12,386 bases of DNA from Erysipelotrichaceae bacterium (GTDB lineage: Bacteria; Bacillota_I; Bacilli_A; Erysipelotrichales; Erysipelotrichaceae), in NCBI GenBank assembly GCA_900770275.1, contig CAAGJS010000302.1, positions 1-12,386 on the forward strand. Direction: 5' to 3'. Shown in pieces: positions 1 through 5,109 of the stretch (its first letter is position 1; every line of letters begins with the position of its first letter). Under the pieces are notes generated by a model. That model was not told where the DNA came from. It did not search any database and worked only from the letters and a program-made list of their open reading frames with translations. The position numbers and the translations under genes are program-made.

Positions 1-75
1 CTCAATGCGTCGGCAGCGGCGGCTGTACTTGGCTTTGAAGTACTGCGTCAGCGTGGCGCAAACGATATAAAATAG
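1..75 (+). CDS. rlmB: C-terminal end of an RlmB-type 23S rRNA 2'-O-methyltransferase (SpoU/TrmH family), cut by the window edge
   Basis: Frame 1 is open from the first base to the TAG at 73-75 and reads LNASAAAAVLGFEVLRQRGA followed by NDIK. This matches the end of SpoU motif 3 and the terminal helix of RlmB proteins, whose family pattern is roughly SLNxSVAAxIxxYExxRQR. The Asn in the second visible codon is the conserved motif-3 Asn of the SAM-binding trefoil knot. RlmB methylates a guanosine in the peptidyl-transferase loop of 23S rRNA. Only 24 residues are visible, so the subfamily call (RlmB rather than another SpoU member) rests on the LRQR tail. The TAG overlaps the putative -10 of the next gene. 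Confidence 0.7.
   Translation, partial: LNASAAAAVLGFEVLRQRGANDIK
66..73 (+). promoter_or_regulatory. Putative -10 element for the P-loop protein gene
   Basis: TATAAAAT at 66-73 is an A/T-rich -10-like string at the end of the upstream coding sequence, about 30 bases before the ATG at 101. No convincing -35 is visible. It would give a 5' leader of about 20 bases carrying the AGGAAAGG ribosome binding site. Read-through from rlmB is equally possible. Confidence 0.35.
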
Positions 76-100
76 GACAGTCAGAAAGGCAGGAAAGGCA

Positions 101-1822
101 ATGAAAGAAGCGTACTATTTTCACGATGACACAGTAATTATGAATTATTCGATGGTCTACTATCGTAAGACCAGTGAACTGATCAGTTCCCCGATGTTCC
201 GACAGTTTCTCTCCCTTTACCTGCAGTATCTGGAGAAGGCACATTACGAACTGTACAAGTGGCTCCACTCCCAGAAGAAGACGGAAAAAGAGCTGGAAGA
301 TGAAATCGTCATGGTCATGCGCTTTTTGATGGTTGCGGATCCTTCCGATGTGCATGACTATCTGCTGGAAAACAGAGCCGAGTTCCTGCAGGCCATCGAA
401 GAGGCATATAACTTCTGGCGCAAGCTGCAGCGTGTATCGCTTCTGTTTACCCACAATGAGCGCGGCTACCAGCTGCAGAATTTCCTTGAAGCGGATAACC
501 GGCAGAATGATCTTGTCCTTGAGGTCTACCGTACCGCCGAGGAACGTGTCCGCGGCTCCGTAAACAAGGTATACCGTCAGCTGCAGGCCGGCACCAATGC
601 CTCGCTGCTGCTGCAGTACTACGACTGGAAGGCGCCGCAGGGCTATGAAGGGCTGAAGACTATTCCGTTCATTACCCAGGCTCTGATTCGTACGCCGTTG
701 ATCCTTCACCCGAAGTCCAACAAGCGTACCAATACATTTACGGAGACAAAGGTCAATCCGGCGATCGGCTTTGCGGATCCGGGCGAGGAGTGGGTCTGCT
801 ATCCGGCACGGATCGGTGAGCTGCTTATTTTTGCCTACTTCCATCGCAACTATATTTCTTCCGCTGTCGCCATGGCGAACCTGTTCGAACTGGCTTCGCC
901 TGCGGAAGCGATGGGAAAGAAGCCGGATGCCATTGAGCTGTTCGGCGTCGATGATGGAACAAAAGATACCGTCTTCTATCACGATGATGTCAATCAGATC
1001 TGGGTCGGCAAGGTATCTGCCGCTCCGGAGATTGACTACTTCGGCTATACGAAGAAGGCACTGCTCACGCTGCACAACCTGGCAATGATTGAGCGCGGCT
1101 GGCTGCCGATTCACGGCGCCATGGTCAACATCTATCTCAAGGATGGCACCAAGCGCGGTCTGATGTTCATGGGTGATTCGGGTGCCGGCAAGTCGGAGAC
1201 GATCGAAGCACTGTCCAACATGGCCGATGATCTGATCGACCATCAGGAAACGGTATTTGATGATATGGGAACACTGCACCTGGATAAGGATGGCAATATC
1301 CGTGCCCAGGGTACGGAAATCGGTGCCTTCGTCCGTCTCGATGATCTCGATAAGGGCACTGCCTACAAGGACATGGACCGTTCCATCTTCTTCAATCCTG
1401 AAAAGAGTAACGCCCGCGTCGTACTTCCGGCAAGCGGCTATGATGTGGTAACGACGGATCAGAAGGTCGATATCTTCCTGTATGCCAATAACTATACGGA
1501 TAAAAGAGGCATGCACCTGTTTGAAACAAAGGAGGAGGCGGAGCCGGTCTTCATTCAGGGCAAGCGCTTTGCCCTCGGTACGACGCAGGAGAAAGGGCTG
1601 TCCACAACCTTCTTTGCCAATCCGTTCGGCCCGATGCAGAAACAGGAGAAGTGCCGCGTCCTGATTGACCGCATCTTCTCGGCTCTGTTTGATCAGGGCA
1701 TTCCGGTCGGCGAAATCTATACGTGCCTCGGTCTTCCGGACAAGGGCGATCACGGCATTGAAAAAGCAGCGGAAGCTCTCGTGAACTTCGCACTGCTTGG
1801 TAAGACGGAAGAGTCAAAGTAA
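101..1822 (+). CDS. HPr-kinase/PEP-carboxykinase-superfamily P-loop protein, specific function unknown
   Basis: The 573-residue protein has an ATG start 2 bases after AGGAAAGG (91-98), a good ribosome binding site. Residues 1-330 are mostly helical in character and I recognise no domain there. The C-terminal half contains IHGAMV (337-342), a Walker A loop GDSGAGKSE (358-366), an acidic strand VFDD (385-388) and later ANPFGP. HPr kinase carries a His-Gly element, then GDSGxGKSE, then a DD strand in the same order, and ATP-dependent PEP carboxykinase has a related P-loop. The fold assignment is therefore fairly safe. The protein is longer than HPr kinase (about 310 residues), and I cannot see the full set of PEPCK oxaloacetate- and metal-binding residues, so the activity is open: it could be a protein kinase, a phosphorylase or a PEPCK-like ATPase. 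No membrane segment or signal peptide is seen, so it is probably cytoplasmic. It is transcribed with, or just after, rlmB. Confidence 0.85.
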   Translation: MKEAYYFHDDTVIMNYSMVYYRKTSELISSPMFRQFLSLYLQYLEKAHYELYKWLHSQKKTEKELEDEIVMVMRFLMVADPSDVHDYLLENRAEFLQAIEEAYNFWRKLQRVSLLFTHNERGYQLQNFLEADNRQNDLVLEVYRTAEERVRGSVNKVYRQLQAGTNASLLLQYYDWKAPQGYEGLKTIPFITQALIRTPLILHPKSNKRTNTFTETKVNPAIGFADPGEEWVCYPARIGELLIFAYFHRNYISSAVAMANLFELASPAEAMGKKPDAIELFGVDDGTKDTVFYHDDVNQIWVGKVSAAPEIDYFGYTKKALLTLHNLAMIERGWLPIHGAMVNIYLKDGTKRGLMFMGDSGAGKSETIEALSNMADDLIDHQETVFDDMGTLHLDKDGNIRAQGTEIGAFVRLDDLDKGTAYKDMDRSIFFNPEKSNARVVLPASGYDVVTTDQKVDIFLYANNYTDKRGMHLFETKEEAEPVFIQGKRFALGTTQEKGLSTTFFANPFGPMQKQEKCRVLIDRIFSALFDQGIPVGEIYTCLGLPDKGDHGIEKAAEALVNFALLGKTEESK

Positions 1823-1835
1823 ACAGCAGAATGAT

Positions 1836-1876
1836 AAACATCGACCGGCAATCACGCTGATCGGTGTTTTGTTTAT
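1836..1876. terminator. Hairpin between two convergent genes, probably a shared terminator
   Basis: AAACATCGA (1836-1844) pairs with TCGGTGTTT (1861-1869), giving 9 bp with one G-T wobble, and is followed on the plus strand by a T-rich run (TTTTGTTTATT). It sits between the TAA at 1820-1822 and the stop of the minus-strand DUF1294 gene (1873-1875). The loop is fairly long (16 bases) and the stem is A/T-rich outside, so its strength is uncertain. Confidence 0.6.
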
Positions 1877-2127
1877 TGGATGATATTATTTCTGAAAAGA
1901 ACAGCTTCAACAATGACAATCGTCGGAATGCCGATCACAAAATACCATTTCCGGGTTTTGTGATGAAACAGGTACATGCCGATCCAGGCACCGATGCCTC
2001 CGCCGATCAGGGCACTGAGAAACAGGGTCACCTCCGGAATGCGCCAGCGATGATGCACTGCACGTGATTTATCTGCCCCGAACAGAATCAGAGCAGCGAT
2101 ATTGACGATCACCAGATAGATTCGCAT
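1873..2127 (-). CDS. DUF1294 family small membrane protein
   Basis: The 84-residue protein has hydrophobic segments at about 2-17, 35-54 and 62-78. It carries the DUF1294 signature: an N-terminal transmembrane segment ending in FGADKSRA (16-23), WRIPE (28-32), a GGGIGAWIGMYLF stretch (42-54) and HHKTRKWYF (55-63). DUF1294 proteins are small integral membrane proteins of unknown function. I chose the ATG at 2127 rather than the longer reading from 2151 because family members begin a few residues before this first hydrophobic segment, and because it lies 7 bases from a strong extended -10. There is no ribosome binding site, so the mRNA is probably leaderless. It is divergent from the rRNA methyltransferase and convergent with the P-loop protein. 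Confidence 0.85.
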   Translation of the reverse strand: MRIYLVIVNIAALILFGADKSRAVHHRWRIPEVTLFLSALIGGGIGAWIGMYLFHHKTRKWYFVIGIPTIVIVEAVLFRNNIIQ

Positions 2128-2134
2128 GAACAGC

Positions 2135-2143
2135 ATCATAGCA
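2135..2143 (-). promoter_or_regulatory. Extended -10 promoter for the DUF1294 gene
   Basis: Read on the minus strand, TGCTATGAT has a TG dinucleotide, one base, then the hexamer TATGAT (2135-2140). Seven bases separate the hexamer from the ATG at 2127, so transcription should begin at or very near the A of the ATG. No good -35 is seen. It shares an inverted repeat with the opposite promoter. Confidence 0.6.
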
Positions 2144-2160
2144 CATTGCACGCTGTGCTA
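2139..2160. repeat. 7-bp perfect inverted repeat formed by two back-to-back promoters
   Basis: TAGCACA (2139-2145) and TGTGCTA (2154-2160) are perfect inverted copies with an 8-base spacer. Each arm contains the TGCTA part of one extended -10, so the symmetry may come from the promoters themselves, from an operator for a dimeric regulator, or both. It lies midway between two divergent start codons. Confidence 0.6.
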
Positions 2161-2164
2161 AAAT
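2156..2164 (+). promoter_or_regulatory. Extended -10 promoter for the RlmP/YsgA-type gene
   Basis: TGCTAAAAT at 2156-2164 is a TGn-extended -10 with hexamer TAAAAT (2159-2164). Six bases separate it from the GTG at 2171, which places the expected transcription start on the start codon. There is no -35 match at normal spacing. Confidence 0.6.
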
Positions 2165-2170
2165 CGAGCC

Positions 2171-2899
2171 GTGGAACGCATAGAATCGTTGACCAACCGG
2201 AACGTGATCCGCTGGAACAAGCTTCATGAAAAGAAAGGCCGCGACGAAGCCGGCCGTTTTCTCGTGGAAGGGGATCATCTGATCACTGAGGCCCTGAAGG
2301 CTGGTGCTGTGGAAACGATCATCACCGATGATGACGCTGATTTCAGTTTCCCTCAAACCGTATCCGTATCCTCAGCGATAATGAAGAAACTGAGCCGCAA
2401 CGTATCCGCGGTGCATCATATGGCCGTCTGCCGGATGAATGAACAGGCAATCGTGAACAACCATCGGCTTCTTCTGCTGGATGGGATTCAGGATCCTGGC
2501 AACCTGGGGACATTGATCCGCACCGCCGTTTCCTTTTCCTTTGATGGGATTTATCTTTCAGCGGACTGCTGCGACGTGTACAACGAAAAAACAATCCGCT
2601 CAACCCAGGGTGCTCTGTTTCAGATTCCCTTTGTCCGGGCGGATCTTGAGAAAACTGTTTCCGTTCTTCGTGAATCTGGGGTGACTGTCTATGCCACTGC
2701 CCTGGATGCTTCGATTCCCTTTGGCGAAGTACAGGAAAATGATCGGATGGCATTCATCCTTGGCAATGAAGGGCAGGGCGTTCACCCCTCGCTTCAGAAG
2801 CTTGCGGATGAGCGCATCCGCATCGAGATGCAGGGGTTCGAGTCGCTCAATGTCGCTGTTGCCGGAGGCATCGTGATGTACCGCTTCCGGGCTCAGTAG
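2171..2899 (+). CDS. rlmP: TrmH/SpoU family 23S rRNA 2'-O-ribose methyltransferase, RlmP (YsgA) type
   Basis: The 242-residue protein has a short N-terminal substrate-binding domain (about 1-95; RFLVEGDHLI at 29-38) and a SpoU trefoil-knot domain. Motif 1 is LDGIQDPGNLGTLIRTA (103-119) with N111 and R117. Motif 2 is ILGNEGQGV (196-204). Motif 3 is SLNVAVAGGIVMY (225-237) with N227. These are the SAM-binding and catalytic residues of the family. In Bacillus subtilis the homologous ysgA gene lies next to pheST and, as far as I recall, its product methylates a guanosine of the 23S rRNA A-loop. Here pheST is also close, but three genes intervene. The GTG start has no ribosome binding site, yet it gives the N-terminus typical of the family (MERIESLTNRNVIRWNKL) and lies 6 bases after an extended -10, so a leaderless mRNA is likely. 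The exact target nucleotide is inferred by homology. Confidence 0.85.
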   Translation: MERIESLTNRNVIRWNKLHEKKGRDEAGRFLVEGDHLITEALKAGAVETIITDDDADFSFPQTVSVSSAIMKKLSRNVSAVHHMAVCRMNEQAIVNNHRLLLLDGIQDPGNLGTLIRTAVSFSFDGIYLSADCCDVYNEKTIRSTQGALFQIPFVRADLEKTVSVLRESGVTVYATALDASIPFGEVQENDRMAFILGNEGQGVHPSLQKLADERIRIEMQGFESLNVAVAGGIVMYRFRAQ

Positions 2900-3171
2900 A
2901 ATTTATATTCGAACCTTCGTTCACTGGGATCGACTGGCAGTTCTTCTTCGATCATATGATCGATTCGGATCCAGCGGTTTTCGGACTGAATGGCAGCCTT
3001 GAAGCGTTCAATGTCAATCGCTTCTCCCTGTACATAGATTTCGACATCGCCGGTTTCCAGATTCTCAACACTTCCCGTCAGATTGAACTGTCTCGCGTAC
3101 ATGGCACAGGTGCCCCGGAAACCGACTCCCTGCACCCGTCCCTGTGCAAGCATACGATAACGTTTCTTCAT
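2893..3171 (-). CDS. acyP: Acylphosphatase
   Basis: The 92-residue protein is the normal length for the family. It carries the acylphosphatase signature GRVQGVGFRG (11-20) with the phosphate-binding Arg at 19, and LTGSVENLETGDVEIYVQG (31-49) with the catalytic Asn at 37. The enzyme hydrolyses acyl phosphates such as acetyl phosphate or 1,3-bisphosphoglycerate in the cytoplasm. I chose the ATG at 3171 because the family starts a few residues before the GRVQGVGFR loop; longer in-frame readings run into the divergent gene. The ATG has no ribosome binding site and lies 6 bases from an extended -10, so the mRNA is probably leaderless. Its stop codon region overlaps the 3' end of the rlmP-type gene by 7 bases, tail to tail. 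Confidence 0.92.
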   Translation of the reverse strand: MKKRYRMLAQGRVQGVGFRGTCAMYARQFNLTGSVENLETGDVEIYVQGEAIDIERFKAAIQSENRWIRIDHMIEEELPVDPSERRFEYKFY

Positions 3172-3176
3172 AGAAT
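3171..3176 (+). promoter_or_regulatory. Possible -10 for the S51-like gene
   Basis: TAGAAT at 3171-3176 matches the -10 consensus at five of six positions and would give a leader of about 20 bases containing GGAG (3192-3195), 9 bases before the ATG at 3205. There is no -35 and no TG extension. It overlaps the acylphosphatase start codon on the other strand, so the two promoters would interfere with each other. Confidence 0.3.
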
Positions 3177-3177
3177 T

Positions 3178-3186
3178 ACTGTAGCA
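3178..3186 (-). promoter_or_regulatory. Extended -10 promoter for acylphosphatase
   Basis: The minus strand reads TGCTACAGT, with hexamer TACAGT at 3178-3183. The hexamer is followed by 6 bases and the acylphosphatase ATG (3171). No ribosome binding site fits between them. It has the same TGCTA form as the promoters at 2135-2164, 3895 and 4853. Confidence 0.5.
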
Positions 3187-3204
3187 GGATTGGAGATTAT
3201 TAAC

Positions 3205-3891
3205 ATGTTTCTGCTGGCTAATAAAACAAATTTTGATCAGAGCTGGGCACAGGATTCCGTTGGCGAACTGCTGTATCCCGGCATGAAGATCGGCATCCTC
3301 CCGCTGAGTGAGGATGAGGGCTGGGCATCCGATGCCATGGCCTACCGCGACCGCTTTTCTTCCGATAATGAGTATCTTGATGATCTGAAGCGTCCGTTTC
3401 GTACCTATGGAATTCCATCGTCTGCCCTGACGATGCTTGACTTTCATGAAGGCTATCTTTCCGGCATCAATGATTTCGATGCGATCTGCCTGGTTGGCGA
3501 CGATCCGGATGCGTGTATGAATGCCATCTATGATCAGGGGCTGGAAGAAATTCTCAGGAAGTATCAGGGCCTTGTCATCGGAATCTCAGCCGGGGCGGAG
3601 ATCCTGTGTGATAACTTCTTTCCGTTGATGGAAGAGGAAAGCTACGATCTTCACACGGGCTTGGATCTGTTCCATGGCGTCGACATCATGACCAACTATG
3701 AAGAAGACGCCTGGCATCTGGGAGCGATCATTCGTCGGCTGGAAGATGCGGGTCGGCCGCAGATCATTCTTCCGGAGCATGGGGCAGTGATTCTCGATGG
3801 AGATCATTTTGATCTGTTGGGAGATGCGTTTGTCGCAGATGTTCCGGATTTAAACGAAATCTACAGTTTGTATCAGAGCATGATCGGCTGA
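3205..3891 (+). CDS. Peptidase S51 (dipeptidase E)-like / class I glutamine amidotransferase-like protein
   Basis: The 228-residue protein has the length of the S51 family. The nucleophile elbow GISAGAEIL is at 126-134, with S128 in the place of the catalytic Ser of dipeptidase E. Upstream, ICLVGDDPD (94-102) takes the place of the GG-N/D strand-loop, and LPEHGAVIL (189-197) resembles the family's late 'xEGxAL' strand. Dipeptidase E cleaves Asp-X dipeptides. The region where S51 enzymes carry the catalytic His (typically HYxxxxR) reads TNYEEDAWHLGAIIRRL (163-179), with Asn at 164, so peptidase activity is doubtful. The start at 3205 is supported by GGAG at 3192-3195; an in-frame reading from 2956 would run through the acylphosphatase gene and is rejected. 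It lies 35 bases before the diacylglycerol kinase gene. Confidence 0.75.
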   Translation: MFLLANKTNFDQSWAQDSVGELLYPGMKIGILPLSEDEGWASDAMAYRDRFSSDNEYLDDLKRPFRTYGIPSSALTMLDFHEGYLSGINDFDAICLVGDDPDACMNAIYDQGLEEILRKYQGLVIGISAGAEILCDNFFPLMEEESYDLHTGLDLFHGVDIMTNYEEDAWHLGAIIRRLEDAGRPQIILPEHGAVILDGDHFDLLGDAFVADVPDLNEIYSLYQSMIG

Positions 3892-3894
3892 GTC

Positions 3895-3903
3895 TGCTAT
3901 GAT
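3895..3903 (+). promoter_or_regulatory. Extended -10 promoter for the diacylglycerol kinase gene
   Basis: TGCTATGAT at 3895-3903 begins 3 bases after the preceding stop codon. Transcription should start near 3910, leaving a leader of about 17 bases with the AAGGA ribosome binding site (3913-3917). No -35 is seen. It implies that this gene need not depend on read-through from the S51-like gene. Confidence 0.5.
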
Positions 3904-3926
3904 GCGATTGTAAAGGAAACTTTGTT

Positions 3927-4835
3927 ATGAAGAAAGTGCTCATTATGGTAAACCTCGTCGCCGGTACGGGGAAAGCTGCCTCGCTGCTGCCGGAGGTGCT
4001 GAACGGATTAGCGGCAAGGGACTGCGAAACGACTGTGTATCCGATCAATCGGGAAGCCCATCTCAATGCCGAAGACATTCTGAAGAAGACAGAAGGGCGT
4101 TTTGATTATGCACTTTGCATCGGCGGAGACGGGACACTGAACCATATGATCAATGGCATGATGAAGCTGAATCATCGGATTCCCTATGCCTTCATTCCGC
4201 TTGGCAGCTGCAACGATTTTTCGAAGAGTCTGAATGATGGAGCGGATCCGACGGTTGCGGATGTGATTGACGCCATCACTTCCGGTTCTCCGTATTTCTA
4301 TGACATCGGCCATTTCAACAAGCAGTACTTCAACTATGTTGCGGCATTCGGTGCCTTCACGGATGTCAGCTACACGACGCGCCAGGATCTGAAGAATGTG
4401 TTCGGTTATGGTGCCTATGTGCTGAATGCGCTTGGCACACTGCCGAATGGCCTCTCGACGCGGCTTCATGCAAGTGTGACCTGTGATGAGGAAACCTTCG
4501 AAGGCGATTATGCCTTCGGCGGCATCTGCAACTCCCGCTCGGTCGGCGGCGTACAGACGCCATGGCTTGCGGATGCACTGTTGACTGATGGAAAGTTTGA
4601 ACTGATTCTCATCGATGCGCCGAACGACATCTTTGAGCTCAACGAGATTGTTGCGGGACTGCGGCGGGGCGATACTAGCAATCCGCATGTGCATCTGTAT
4701 CAGGGATCGCATTTCCGCTTTGTCTTTGATCAGGATGTCGCCTGGACGCTGGATGGCGAGGATGGCGGAAAGGTCAGTCAGGCAGATATCACCGTTGAAG
4801 CAGGGGCGATTGCCGTAATGCTCAAAAACAAATAG
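3927..4835 (+). CDS. Diacylglycerol/lipid kinase family protein (DgkB/YegS/BmrU type)
   Basis: The 302-residue protein is typical in length. The family motifs are NLVAGTGKA (9-17, the NPxxG-like first loop, here with Leu for Pro), the nucleotide-binding GGDGTLNHM (66-74), and PLGSCNDFSKSL (91-102). The C-terminal domain contains WTLDGEDGG, which resembles the conserved DGE element. Members phosphorylate diacylglycerol or related lipids at the inner membrane face using ATP; in Gram-positive bacteria DgkB recycles diacylglycerol released during lipoteichoic acid synthesis. Which lipid is used here cannot be told from sequence. The ATG at 3927 follows AAGGA by 9 bases. It has its own extended -10 just upstream and is followed by the pheS leader; no clear terminator separates them. 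Confidence 0.88.
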   Translation: MKKVLIMVNLVAGTGKAASLLPEVLNGLAARDCETTVYPINREAHLNAEDILKKTEGRFDYALCIGGDGTLNHMINGMMKLNHRIPYAFIPLGSCNDFSKSLNDGADPTVADVIDAITSGSPYFYDIGHFNKQYFNYVAAFGAFTDVSYTTRQDLKNVFGYGAYVLNALGTLPNGLSTRLHASVTCDEETFEGDYAFGGICNSRSVGGVQTPWLADALLTDGKFELILIDAPNDIFELNEIVAGLRRGDTSNPHVHLYQGSHFRFVFDQDVAWTLDGEDGGKVSQADITVEAGAIAVMLKNK

Positions 4836-4852
4836 CCACCTGTGGCAGGATT

Positions 4853-4861
4853 TGCTAGAAT
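4853..4861 (+). promoter_or_regulatory. Extended -10 promoter for the pheST T-box leader
   Basis: TGCTAGAAT at 4853-4861 is a TGn-extended -10 with hexamer TAGAAT. Transcription would begin near 4868, just before the first conserved T-box elements (from about 4873). No good -35 is present. Confidence 0.6.
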
Positions 4862-4867
4862 TGTGGC

Positions 4868-5096
4868 GTAAAAGCGATTACGAAGAGACATGCCGCTGGG
4901 AAAACGGATGAGAGAGGGATTCGGATGGTGAAAGAATCCTGCCGGGATACCAGAATGGTTTCACTCTTCCAGTGGGATTAATTCTCTCCGGATGATTTCC
5001 GTTACAGAATCAAAAATCAAGGTGCACGCGTTCCTGCGTGAACCAGGATGGTACCGCGTTACTGACGTTCCTGGATATGATTCGGGAACGTTTTTT
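4868..5096 (+). ncRNA. T-box riboswitch, phenylalanine-specific, controlling pheST
   Basis: The leader carries T-box landmarks in order. GCGATTACGAAGAGA lies near 4874-4888. A 7-bp helix pairs CCGCTGG (4893-4899) with CCAGTGG (4969-4975). The AG-bulge string AGAGAG (4911-4916) precedes an apical hairpin GGATTC/GAATCC (4917-4922, 4934-4939) with the GGTGAAA loop (4927-4933). The specifier region GAATGGTTTCAC has TTC at 4960-4962, a Phe codon followed by AC as in other T-boxes. Hairpins CGGA/TCCG (4989-5001) and CACGC/GCGTG (5025-5040) follow. The T-box AACCAGGATGGTACCGCG is at 5041-5058; its TGGT (5049-5052) can pair with the ACCA end of tRNA-Phe. The antiterminator pairs CAGGA (5044-5048) with TCCTG (5069-5073), which overlaps the terminator's 5' arm. 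Uncharged tRNA-Phe should therefore switch on pheST. The 5' boundary is estimated from the promoter. Confidence 0.93.
5065..5096 (+). terminator. T-box-controlled intrinsic terminator in the pheS leader
   Basis: ACGTTCC (5065-5071) pairs perfectly with GGAACGT (5085-5091), followed by a run of T (5091-5096). Its 5' arm shares bases 5069-5071 with the antiterminator arm, so the two folds exclude each other. The pheS ribosome binding site begins 4 bases later, at 5100. Confidence 0.92.
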
Positions 5097-5109
5097 ATTG
5101 GAGGAAGGT

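Noticed and set aside
2..1753. Open reading frame of 583 codons on the minus strand, opposite the P-loop protein gene
   Set aside because: It has no recognisable domain, its ends do not fit a start or regulatory site, and the plus-strand gene has clear motifs and a ribosome binding site. Such antisense frames arise from codon bias.
2956..3204. Upstream extension of the S51-like gene
   Set aside because: This stretch is the acylphosphatase coding region on the opposite strand, and the ATG at 3205 has a GGAG ribosome binding site and gives the family length.
4835..4846. GCCAC/GTGGC hairpin after the lipid kinase gene as a terminator
   Set aside because: The stem is very short with almost no loop and no T-run, and it lies directly before the T-box promoter.
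5038..5109. In-frame GTG extension of pheS
   Set aside because: It would translate the T-box antiterminator and terminator. The ATG at 5110 has GGAGG and matches the family N-terminus.
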